7,795 bases of DNA from AM-2324 sp964225135 (GTDB lineage Bacteria; Bacteroidota; Bacteroidia; Chitinophagales; Saprospiraceae), in the NCBI GenBank assembly GCA_964225135.1, contig CAXQNQ010000178.1, positions 1 through 7,795 of the forward strand, in the 5' to 3' direction. Both the position numbers and the translations under genes were made by a program. Position 1 is the stretch's first letter. Every line of letters starts with the position of its first letter. The notes under the pieces are model-generated. The model was given only the letters and a program-made list of their open reading frames with translations. It did no database searches and was not told where the DNA came from. This document shows positions 1 through 5,800 of this stretch, one piece after another.

Positions 1-943
1 TGGTATTATCCAAATCTTGAGATCCAAATGCTGGATTTCCACCATTCCCTGGATGTAGACTACTGAATAATCTTGGAATGACATAGATCAACGGTATGAT
101 AGCCACAAAGGCAAAAATATTATACACCGCTGATAGTCTAGCTTTTTTATCAACATCTGGAATAGATGCGCGCAAAACGAAATATGCCAGGTAAATTAAT
201 AAGGAGATAGCTGTCATGTTTTGCTTAATATCCCAGCTCCAATAAGCACCCCAGGTGTGTTTAGCCCAAACAGCTCCAGTAAGTAGACCTAAAATTCCAA
301 AAAGCACGCCAATGGAGGTCAAAGAAGACGCTTTATAGTCTCTAGCTAATTGTTTGCCTAACAAATATTTAATACTCTGTACAAATGCCCCAATGAAAAG
401 AAACATCATTGCAAACCAAAGACTTACGTGGAAATAGGTATTTCGAATCGTTTCGTAAAGGGTATTCCGGTATGGAAAATAAATCCCACTTTTTTTATTC
501 AAACTGCTGATTGCATTCAAATTCCATTGTTCCTTAGCTATTAGAGTGTCTTTGGAATCGTTTAGATAAATAGCACTAGGAAGTAGGTGTGTACCATCTA
601 CATTATTGTCAATAATTAAGTTTGGACTTCTTTCTTCAATAGTGGAAGGCAAGTGCTCTGGTAGATTAAAAGTAAGAGCTACTTGTTGGTCTGATTGGAC
701 CTCGATATTTGAAGCTGCAATGGAAAAACTGTCCAATTTCAACCAAGCACGAAAATCTTTTGCCGTAGTGTAATAAGTATTATAACCTTGAACATTCAAT
801 TGAAGTTGCTGACCTAAGACAGCAGTAAAAGGTTCTGCCGTAACAATGCCTGGCTTCAACGGAATGAGCATTCCAAAAGTAAAACCATAAATCAACAATA
901 AAATTCCAGTGATTTTCCACCACCATTGTTTTAAGTTCTTCAT
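1..943 (-). CDS. ccmC: CcmC/CcsA-type heme-handling cytochrome c maturation protein with an inserted periplasmic domain (C-terminus beyond window)
   Basis: This inner-membrane protein belongs to the family that presents heme on the periplasmic face for cytochrome c maturation. 314 residues are visible and the frame is still open at the left edge. The signature tryptophan-rich motif WGAYWSWD is at residues 231-238, between predicted helices 3 (about 207-224) and 4 (about 245-261). The two expected heme-ligand histidines are probably H172 (in NTYFHVSLW) and H297 (in SSLHPG), matching the external histidines of CcmC. Helices: about 11-28, 175-192, 207-224, 245-261 and 271-293; a sixth probably lies outside. 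Oddity: residues about 30-155 form a soluble, beta-rich insertion in the first periplasmic loop, which is short in proteobacterial CcmC. The ATG at 943 is chosen because it directly precedes a short basic N-terminus and helix 1, and it lies 11 nt after the ccmB stop. No clear Shine-Dalgarno is seen. Family assignment is firm; the choice between the names ccmC and ccsA is nomenclature. Confidence 0.93.
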   Translation of the reverse strand, partial: MKNLKQWWWKITGILLLIYGFTFGMLIPLKPGIVTAEPFTAVLGQQLQLNVQGYNTYYTTAKDFRAWLKLDSFSIAASNIEVQSDQQVALTFNLPEHLPSTIEERSPNLIIDNNVDGTHLLPSAIYLNDSKDTLIAKEQWNLNAISSLNKKSGIYFPYRNTLYETIRNTYFHVSLWFAMMFLFIGAFVQSIKYLLGKQLARDYKASSLTSIGVLFGILGLLTGAVWAKHTWGAYWSWDIKQNMTAISLLIYLAYFVLRASIPDVDKKARLSAVYNIFAFVAIIPLIYVIPRLFSSLHPGNGGNPAFGSQDLDNT

Positions 944-954
944 GCTTCAATTGC

Positions 955-1620
955 TTAATTTTTCCATAAAAATGGGAATAAAAAAACAGATACTGCAAAC
1001 AGTAATCCAATAATACCTATTAATGACATTATATCTCCATATGCTTCTGATCCAACAGTTGAAAATGTTCCAACTTGCAGTGTGAATGCCGATAGGTGTA
1101 CCAGCGAAAGTAAAATTGGAATGATAACAGGGAAACCTAGGATAGTCATCATAGTTCCATTGTTCGTGCTTTGACTTGCAATGCCAGCAATTAAAGTTAA
1201 TGCCATAGATAAGCCTAAGCTACCTAAACCAATCCCAAAAAGAAACACTGGTATGTTGAGTATTGGGCTACCCGATATTGCTGAAAAAGCAATGAAATTA
1301 AGTACAGACAGTACCCCTAAGATTATGAAGTTGTATATCACCTTGGCAACATATAGTTCTGCGCCATTTACTAAAGAAAAATAATATAATCTTCTATTTC
1401 CCATTTCATTTGAAAAACTTCTTAAAATGGCATTTACAGCAGCAAACAACACAATTATCCAGTAAAGGATAATCCAAATTGGTCCAGAAACATTGGCAAA
1501 AGAAACGAATATAATAAACAGGGTAGATAGGACATATAAAAGTAGTCCACCTAAAGCATGGGCTTGCCTAAGCTCTCGTTTAAATTCGTATTTAAGCAGA
1601 TGAACTATATTCTTAAGCAT
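955..1620 (-). CDS. ccmB: Heme exporter-type ABC permease CcmB
   Basis: The 221-residue protein is the membrane subunit of the CcmAB(CD) ABC complex, which powers release of holo-CcmE from CcmC during cytochrome c maturation. The length matches the family (about 220). The N-terminus is typical: an amphipathic basic segment with YEFKRELRQ at residues 11-19, then helix 1. Six hydrophobic segments are visible at about 24-42, 46-66, 93-115, 121-146, 156-177 and 195-217. The cytoplasmic loop 67-92 has the family-like pattern NEMGNRRLYYFSL. It starts 5 nt after the stop of the phosphorylase gene and ends 11 nt before the ccmC start, so the three genes are almost certainly one transcript. No CcmA ATPase is present in the window; in this phylum it is often encoded elsewhere (general knowledge, not shown here). 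Confidence 0.93.
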   Translation of the reverse strand: MLKNIVHLLKYEFKRELRQAHALGGLLLYVLSTLFIIFVSFANVSGPIWIILYWIIVLFAAVNAILRSFSNEMGNRRLYYFSLVNGAELYVAKVIYNFIILGVLSVLNFIAFSAISGSPILNIPVFLFGIGLGSLGLSMALTLIAGIASQSTNNGTMMTILGFPVIIPILLSLVHLSAFTLQVGTFSTVGSEAYGDIMSLIGIIGLLFAVSVFLFPFLWKN

Positions 1621-1625
1621 GTATG

Positions 1626-2510
1626 CTACAATTCGGTTACAATTCTATTTAATACGTCTAATATAAGAGATTCCATCCCTTCTGAACCCTGAGTTGAGAA
1701 TTTTTTACTTTGACGATTGGCTAGAATTAAATTGATGGATAAGGCTCGATGACCCAATAAAGCTGCCATCGTATAAATTCCAGCAGTTTCCATTTCAAAG
1801 TTTGTCACCCGATGCCCTTGAATAGACAAATTACTCACAGAGGAGAAGAAAGATTCTTTTAATTTACTTTTTCCTCTTAAAGACCTGCCTTGAGGACCAT
1901 AAAATCCAGGCGCAGTTAGGGTAATTCCACGGTGAAATCCTGTTGCAATTTTATCTAATAAAAAGGCACTAGCTGGTGTAACAGCTATAGGAATTTTCAA
2001 ACCTTCTTGCTCTAATACCTTTTGAAAATTTTCTTTTATTTCCTGTGTTGTGGTCTCCTCATTTGAAGTGGGATAAAAATGTTGCAAGGGGCCCAAGTCC
2101 ACTCCATAGCTAGAAGCAAGGATGGAGTCCACTTCAATATCTTTTTGCAGTGACCCAGAAGTTCCAACTCGGATAATATTTAATGATTGATGTTCCTTTT
2201 TTTCTGTTCTAGTTTTTAGGTCAATATTAACTAATGCATCTAATTCATTAAATACGATATCAATATTGTCTGTTCCTATACCTGTAGAAATGACTGTGAT
2301 TTTTTTACCCTTGAATATTCCGGTATGAGTTACAAATTCTCGAACAGATTTTTGAATCAATATTTCGTCGAAGTATTGACTTACTTTGGCTACCCGTTCA
2401 GGGTCCCCTACAGTAATGATGGTTTCACCTATATGTTCTGGAAGTAAACCCAAATGATATACAGAGCCATCAGCGTTTAGGATTAGTTCAGATTCAGGGT
2501 AAAAAGTCAT
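1626..2510 (-). CDS. Uridine phosphorylase-like nucleoside phosphorylase
   Basis: This 294-residue cytosolic enzyme of the PNP/UDP superfamily is predicted to cleave uridine (or a related nucleoside) with phosphate into the base and ribose 1-phosphate. Phosphate-site elements are in order: GDPERV at 35-40, R57 in VREF (counterpart of E. coli Udp R48), STGIG at 75-79 and RVGTSGS at 114-120 (R114 and T117, equivalent to R91 and T94). The base pocket element FYGPQGR at 203-209 keeps the F/Q/R spacing of E. coli Udp F162, Q166 and R168, which favours uracil specificity over purines. The ribose site is NFEMETAGIY at 237-246. It is about 40 residues longer than E. coli Udp, part of it an N-terminal extension. 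It is the first gene of the leftward operon with ccmB and ccmC; the functional link to heme handling is not obvious. The ATG at 2510 is the only sensible start. Exact substrate is inferred. Confidence 0.88.
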   Translation of the reverse strand: MTFYPESELILNADGSVYHLGLLPEHIGETIITVGDPERVAKVSQYFDEILIQKSVREFVTHTGIFKGKKITVISTGIGTDNIDIVFNELDALVNIDLKTRTEKKEHQSLNIIRVGTSGSLQKDIEVDSILASSYGVDLGPLQHFYPTSNEETTTQEIKENFQKVLEQEGLKIPIAVTPASAFLLDKIATGFHRGITLTAPGFYGPQGRSLRGKSKLKESFFSSVSNLSIQGHRVTNFEMETAGIYTMAALLGHRALSINLILANRQSKKFSTQGSEGMESLILDVLNRIVTEL

Positions 2511-2530
2511 TTGTCTTTTTATTAATTTGA

Positions 2531-2542
2531 CGCAAAGTTGCG
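2531..2542. repeat. Short perfect inverted repeat upstream of the phosphorylase operon
   Basis: CGCAA-AG-TTGCG is a perfect 5-bp inverted repeat in the spacer between divergent genes, 21 bp upstream of the phosphorylase ATG. On the minus strand it reads CAACTTTG across 2540-2533, one base away from the Bacteroidota -7 consensus TAnnTTTG, so it may be the -7 element of the leftward operon. No TTTG is found at the usual 19-bp distance, so the promoter reading is weak. An operator or chance are alternatives. Confidence 0.35.
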
Positions 2543-2549
2543 AAAAAAA

Positions 2550-2588
2550 CTATAGAAATAATATAATAGCACTTCTATAGAACTAATA
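2550..2588. repeat. Pair of 14-bp near-identical direct repeats in the divergent spacer
   Basis: CTATAGAAATAATA (2550-2563) recurs as CTATAGAACTAATA (2575-2588), 13 of 14 identical, with a 25-bp start-to-start period. Because CTATAG is self-complementary, the same bases also make an 8-bp inverted repeat, CTATAGAA (2550-2557) with TTCTATAG (2573-2580). The spacing is near two and a half helical turns. The position between divergent starts at 2510 and 2610 suits a regulator site. No recognisable regulator motif is matched, and the region is very AT-rich. Confidence 0.4.
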
Positions 2589-2609
2589 ATGTTATTTGAA
2601 TTTTGACTT

Positions 2610-3581
2610 ATGAAGCGTATTGGTCCAATTTTTTTGAAAATTTTCTTTTTGGTACTTGGTATTTATAGTCCACTACTATTGAATGCTCAAATAGAAAATC
2701 AAGTGAAAGGGCATGAAGCCGATATACAGGGGGGACGAGCAAACAGAGCATTTGGTGCAGAGTCTTTTATTGGAGGAGGCTATAAGAACACAACAGATGG
2801 GGATTTGTCTGTAGTGGTTGGTGGGCAGTTTAATACTACTAGAGCTGATTTTACTACTATTGGTGGAGGATATGTTAATGAAGTCAAGGGACTTTATGGC
2901 AGCATCCCAGGAGGATGGTGGTTGAGATCTGCTTCTTTTGGTGAAGTCGCTGTTGGTTATTTAAATACTATTTACGCGCCATTATCAACCGTTTCTCCAC
3001 ACCCAAAAGATCGTTTATTTGTTATTGGAAATGGTAATACGGAGGTTGTATCTGCCATTGAAACTCGACAAAATCGCTCAGACGCTTTTTATATTCTAAA
3101 GGGTGGAGATGCTATGCTTATGGGCGGATTATTTCAAGCTGCAGATACTGCTAATCATGTAAATTCCAGCCTTTTTACCCCTAACTTACTATATCTAAGG
3201 GACCTTGATGTACTTAGTTTTAAATGGGAGGGTAGTAGTGGTCATAGAAACAGGTATGATCAACAATTTGGATTCAATGCCGCTCAAGTTAAAAGGTATT
3301 ATCCCCAATTAGTGTCTACAGATGGATTGGGTTATATGACGGTTAATTATGTAGGCTTTATTCCCTTGCTGGTGAAGCAGGTTCAAATGAATGCAGTATA
3401 CCAAGAAGATAGAGAAATTATAGATGCTGCGCAAGATGCCTATTTGGAACAATTAGAGCAGCGAATCAATCAATACGAATTATTATTGAATCAATATCAG
3501 GAAGCCCTTGAACAAGTCCAATCAAAAGTGGTTGAGTTAGAAAAGGAATTATCCAACTCTAAAAAAATTGAAGAGGATTAA
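2610..3581 (+). CDS. Secreted protein with YadA-head-like repeats, degenerate S74 (endosialidase chaperone)-like domain and C-terminal coiled coil
   Basis: This 323-residue protein is predicted to be exported. The signal peptide is residues 1-26 (KR, hydrophobic core, cleavage after LLLNA). Residues about 49-120 hold four to five imperfect 14-16-residue repeats of the S-x-x-x-GGG-x-x-N type (IGGGYKN, VVGGQFN, IGGGYVN, IPGGWWL, VAVGYLN), as in trimeric adhesin beta-roll heads. Residues about 135-173 (LFVIGNG... RSDAFYILKGGDA) resemble the linker that precedes tail-fibre S74 domains. Residues about 193-258 resemble the later part of that domain: FKWEG, FGFNAAQV, YYPQLV and VNYVGFIPLLV. The conserved SD-R-K segment at the S74 start is not visible, so self-cleavage is doubtful. 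Residues about 262-318 form a Gln/Glu-rich coiled coil, suggesting a trimer. No outer-membrane anchor or type IX tail is seen. Function is unknown; a trimeric surface or fibre protein is an inference. The downstream gene starts 1 nt after its stop. Confidence 0.8.
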   Translation: MKRIGPIFLKIFFLVLGIYSPLLLNAQIENQVKGHEADIQGGRANRAFGAESFIGGGYKNTTDGDLSVVVGGQFNTTRADFTTIGGGYVNEVKGLYGSIPGGWWLRSASFGEVAVGYLNTIYAPLSTVSPHPKDRLFVIGNGNTEVVSAIETRQNRSDAFYILKGGDAMLMGGLFQAADTANHVNSSLFTPNLLYLRDLDVLSFKWEGSSGHRNRYDQQFGFNAAQVKRYYPQLVSTDGLGYMTVNYVGFIPLLVKQVQMNAVYQEDREIIDAAQDAYLEQLEQRINQYELLLNQYQEALEQVQSKVVELEKELSNSKKIEED

Positions 3582-3582
3582 T

Positions 3583-3930
3583 ATGAAGAAAATATATCAT
3601 CTAGGGACCTGCAGTACCTGTATTCGCATCATTAAGGCGCTTAATCCAGGTGAGGATATAGTATTACAAGACATTAAAACAGAGGCACTAACGAATGATC
3701 AAGTTAATCAGCTTGCAGCATTAGCGGGTAGTTATGAAGCACTCTTTTCAAGGAGAGCCATGAAGTATCGCTCCATGGGGCTTCATGAGCAAGAATTGAC
3801 TGAAGAAGATTACAAGGCTTATATATTACAGGAATATACCTTTTTGAAGCGACCAGTGGTTGTAGTAGATGATCAAATCTTTATAGGGAATAGCAAGAAG
3901 ACGGTTGCAGAGGCAGCTAAGTATATTTAG
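3583..3930 (+). CDS. ArsC/Spx-family thioredoxin-fold protein (arsenate reductase-like)
   Basis: This is a 115-residue cytosolic protein of the ArsC/YffB/Spx group. The N-terminal strand is followed by GTCSTC, a CxxC pair at C10 and C13, and the C-terminal half has the family's cis-proline region KRPVVV at 89-94, then a strand-turn-strand (DDQIFIGN) and a final helix. Two arginines (R57, R58) lie where the family often has an anion-binding arginine. Length agrees with the family (about 115-120). The ATG at 3583 is preferred over an in-frame TTG at 3568: it gives the standard N-terminus, lies 1 nt after the upstream TAA, and is preceded by an AGAGG sequence about 8 nt before it, an unusually good Shine-Dalgarno for this phylum. 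Coupled translation with the upstream gene is likely. Arsenate reduction is not proven; a thiol redox or glutaredoxin-like role is equally possible. Its stop overlaps the convergent lipoprotein gene by 4 bp. Confidence 0.87.
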   Translation: MKKIYHLGTCSTCIRIIKALNPGEDIVLQDIKTEALTNDQVNQLAALAGSYEALFSRRAMKYRSMGLHEQELTEEDYKAYILQEYTFLKRPVVVVDDQIFIGNSKKTVAEAAKYI

Positions 3931-4439
3931 TTACAACGCAGATTCATCGGAGGTAGTAAAAGCTTATTACTTTCGTTTCCAGCTCTGTCCACCAAATATA
4001 TCTCCCATTCTACTTGATCAACTGGATATTCTTGTGAGTCATCACATGGCCCTGAAACATCCGTTATTTCAGGTGGAAATATGCAGCAAGTGGTAGGCAC
4101 TTTAATGGTGATCTCACCAGAAATACCATTACTAGCTCCTTTGTCTGAAATCTCAGGTAAATCAAACTGATTTTCAGAAACCCCTGTTCGAGTATCTGTC
4201 ATCACTATGGATTTGATAGTATCTTCCACACCTGCTTCAGGTCCTAGATCACCATCACCATCCGTAAATGAAATGATCAAATAAACAAAATCTACGTTTT
4301 TTGATTCTCCTTGGTTAAGCGTGTCTTTTTCAAAAGCAATAAATTCAATTACAGGTTCTATGGGATATTCAGGTGGGGTAGTACATGCCCAAGTGAACAA
4401 AAGGTAAACAAATAAAAAGCTCTTGATTAAAAGTCGCAT
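3927..4439 (-). CDS. Small putative lipoprotein with TDGDGD motif, conserved-hypothetical type
   Basis: No named family is recognised. From the ATG at 4439 the protein has 170 residues and begins MRLLIKSFLFVYLLFTWAC, a typical lipoprotein signal with lipobox FTWAC and lipidated Cys at residue 19. An in-frame ATG at 4457 would add six residues (MINNYC) with no positive charge before the signal, so 4439 is preferred. The mature part begins TTPPEYP and contains ISFTDGDGDLG at about residues 57-66, an acidic Asp-Gly run that resembles a calcium-binding turn in beta-sandwich domains of Bacteroidota lipoproteins. Four more cysteines (adjacent C118 and C119, C132 and C169) may form disulphides. The C-terminal VEWEIYLVDRAGNES resembles the last strands of an Ig-like domain. 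It is predicted to be anchored in a membrane facing the periplasm or surface. It lies between a convergent redox gene and a divergent luxE-like gene and has no obvious partner. Confidence 0.8.
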   Translation of the reverse strand: MRLLIKSFLFVYLLFTWACTTPPEYPIEPVIEFIAFEKDTLNQGESKNVDFVYLIISFTDGDGDLGPEAGVEDTIKSIVMTDTRTGVSENQFDLPEISDKGASNGISGEITIKVPTTCCIFPPEITDVSGPCDDSQEYPVDQVEWEIYLVDRAGNESNKLLLPPMNLRCN

Positions 4440-4480
4440 GCAGTAATTATTTATCATTTAACGAGTGCTTATGCTCCTCA

Positions 4481-4511
4481 TTTTTATAAACAAACAAATT
4501 AACTAATTTTG
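4481..4511 (+). promoter_or_regulatory. Bacteroidota-type promoter for the luxE-like gene, possibly giving a leaderless mRNA
   Basis: TAATTTTG at 4504-4511 matches the -7 consensus TAnnTTTG exactly. TTTT at 4481-4484 is three of four for the -33 TTTG, with the expected 19-bp spacer. The -7 element ends only 4 nt before the ATG at 4516, so the transcript would start at or near the A of the start codon. The alternative is that the true promoter lies further upstream and this is a chance match in AT-rich DNA. Confidence 0.45.
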
Positions 4512-4515
4512 TTCA

Positions 4516-5517
4516 ATGGATGTGGCATTGAAACTAGATTATTTTCGCAATCGAATTCTGGGCTTAGATAAATTCCCTGATTTGAACTTTGTCCTTGAAG
4601 TTTTTGAGTTTCAAGCCCAGTTTAATCCGGTTTACAAAGAGTATCTGAGTTTACTCGGTGTTTCATCTAACGATATTGCTCGGGTAGAGGATATTCCTTT
4701 TTTACCTATTTCTTTTTTCAAGAATCATTCGATCAAAACAGGTACTTGGCCAGCGGAACAAGTATTTTTAAGCTCAGGCACCACATCTAGTCAGTCCAGC
4801 AAACATGAACTTTTTTCCAGCGCGTTTTATCAAGCGCATAGTCAGAGATGTTTTGAGGAGAGGTATGGATCTATAGCAGACTATTGCGTTTTAGCATTAT
4901 TACCCAACTATCTGGAAAGAGGGGGGTCTTCTTTAGTTTTTATGGTTGACCATTTTATTCGAAGTAGTTCGGATAAGGATAGTGGATTTTTTTTATATGA
5001 TTGGGAGGGCTTAGCTGAGGTATTGAAACGAAAAATAGCTACAAGTCAAAAGACCTTATTGATTGGGGTAAGTTTTGCCTTATTGGACTTTGCGGAACAG
5101 TTTAACCTTGACTTGTCTGAGGTTGTAATCATGGAGACTGGAGGTATGAAAGGGCGGCGTAAGGAGATTCCGAGGGCAGTACTTCATCAACAGCTTCAAA
5201 AAAGATTTAATAGTTCAAAAATCCACTCTGAATATGGAATGACAGAGTTGCTTAGTCAAGCCTATTCTGCTGGAGCGGGCTTATTCAAAACCCCGCCTAG
5301 TATGCAGGTGCTAGCAGGTGATATTACAGACCCTTTTTCCTATGTAAAAGAAGGAAGGACAGGTGTTCTACGGCTTATTGATTTGGCTAATTTTGCTAGT
5401 ATTAGTTTTATTGAAACGGCAGACTTAATTCAACGAACAGCTGAAGGATTTTACGTGCTGGGGCGAATGGATAACGCGCTTATGCGGGGTTGTAATTTGA
5501 TGTATGAATCTGCTTAA
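4516..5517 (+). CDS. LuxE/PaaK-type acyl-adenylating enzyme (acyl-protein synthetase-like)
   Basis: This 333-residue cytosolic protein of the ANL adenylating superfamily, LuxE branch, should activate a carboxylic acid with ATP. Motifs in order: IPFLPISFFK at 60-69 (LuxE/PaaK N-terminal signature), SSGTTS at 86-91 (phosphate loop), a LLPNYLERGGSSL segment at 128-140, METGGMKGRRKE at 206-217, SEYGMTE at 238-244 (adenine/Mg site), and GRMDNALMRGCNLM at 316-329 near the C-terminus (hinge-like A8 region). C326 lies where LuxE proteins carry a late reactive cysteine, but whether it is the acyl acceptor is inference. It lacks the long C-terminal domain of full ANL enzymes, as LuxE does. No luciferase, LuxC or LuxD genes accompany it, so bioluminescence is not implied; acyl activation for lipid, glycan or small-molecule synthesis is more likely. 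The ATG at 4516 is the first usable start and the N-terminus then fits the family. Confidence 0.88.
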   Translation: MDVALKLDYFRNRILGLDKFPDLNFVLEVFEFQAQFNPVYKEYLSLLGVSSNDIARVEDIPFLPISFFKNHSIKTGTWPAEQVFLSSGTTSSQSSKHELFSSAFYQAHSQRCFEERYGSIADYCVLALLPNYLERGGSSLVFMVDHFIRSSSDKDSGFFLYDWEGLAEVLKRKIATSQKTLLIGVSFALLDFAEQFNLDLSEVVIMETGGMKGRRKEIPRAVLHQQLQKRFNSSKIHSEYGMTELLSQAYSAGAGLFKTPPSMQVLAGDITDPFSYVKEGRTGVLRLIDLANFASISFIETADLIQRTAEGFYVLGRMDNALMRGCNLMYESA

Positions 5518-5542
5518 AATTTTTGAATTAAATTATCTTGTA

Positions 5543-5573
5543 TTTGTGAAATAAAATTATTTTCCTACATTTG
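5543..5573 (+). promoter_or_regulatory. Near-perfect Bacteroidota housekeeping promoter
   Basis: TTTG at 5543-5546, a 19-bp spacer, and TACATTTG at 5566-5573 match TTTG-N19-TAnnTTTG at every fixed position. It begins 26 nt after the luxE-like stop codon. The predicted start is near 5578. No protein gene follows before the terminator, which suggests the promoter serves a non-coding transcript. Confidence 0.75.
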
Positions 5574-5594
5574 TTACGAATGCAACAATAGATT

Positions 5595-5624
5595 CTATAT
5601 GTTATTTATTTTAATAATATGTAG
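5595..5624 (+). other. 12-bp RNA hairpin in the small-RNA candidate
   Basis: CUAUAUGUUAUU (5595-5606) pairs fully with AAUAAUAUGUAG (5613-5624) around the 6-nt loop UAUUUU. Both non-Watson-Crick positions are G-U wobbles (one in each orientation), so the fold works better as RNA of this strand than as a DNA palindrome. It lies about 17 nt from the predicted transcript start. Confidence 0.6.
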
Positions 5625-5773
5625 TCTTTTATATTTAAGCATAAGTCAGAAAAAATCGATTATTAGACATATTAAATTAGTCGGTTTAGTTCTTTCCCAA
5701 AAAGCAGCCGTTCATTCTAGCTATTTACAAATTATAATCATTCTGAAAGGCTGTAAAAGAAATAAACCCCTAG

Positions 5774-5800
5774 CGGCAGGATTTTTCCTGCCGTTTTTTT
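5774..5800 (+). terminator. Intrinsic (Rho-independent) terminator
   Basis: CGGCAGGA (5774-5781) pairs perfectly with TCCTGCCG (5786-5793) around a TTTT loop, followed by seven T residues (5794-5800). It would end the small-RNA candidate and any readthrough from the luxE-like gene, and it insulates the next promoter at 5917. Confidence 0.93.

Larger units (their letters stand above)
5578..5800 (+). ncRNA. Candidate small non-coding RNA of about 220 nt
   Basis: The stretch is bounded by a complete promoter (5543-5573) and a strong intrinsic terminator (5774-5800). It contains a 12-bp hairpin near its 5' end (5595-5624) and a possible longer-range stem, GCAGCC (5704-5709) with GGCUGU (5749-5754, one G-U pair). 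The only ORF crosses the terminator and has no credible protein features. I do not recognise a known family. The size is in the range of 6S RNA, but the ends are not evidently complementary, so I do not assign it. An alternative is a long 3' UTR of the luxE-like gene that happens to contain a promoter-like sequence. Boundaries are approximate. Confidence 0.5.

Noticed and set aside
780..1010. 76-codon leftward ORF spanning the ccmB/ccmC junction
   Set aside because: It overlaps the well-supported ccmC and ccmB frames on the same strand and shows no family features.
1181..1384. 67-codon rightward ORF inside ccmB
   Set aside because: It is antisense to a well-supported membrane protein gene and looks like a mirror of its codons.
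3568..3582. Upstream TTG start for the ArsC-like gene
   Set aside because: It adds five residues before the standard N-terminus and overlaps the preceding gene. The ATG at 3583 has a Shine-Dalgarno-like AGAGG and the family's normal start.
3905..4096. 63-codon rightward ORF over the ArsC-like/lipoprotein junction
   Set aside because: It is out of frame with the first and antisense to the second, both of which have clear protein features.
4440..4515. Minus-strand promoter for the lipoprotein gene
   Set aside because: TTTG sequences exist on that strand, but none has a TAnnTTTG-like element at 19-bp spacing.
4987..4994. Run of eight T residues inside the luxE-like gene as a phase-variation tract
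   Set aside because: Frame is intact, the length is ordinary for AT-rich coding DNA, and the product is a cytosolic enzyme rather than a typical phase-variable surface protein.
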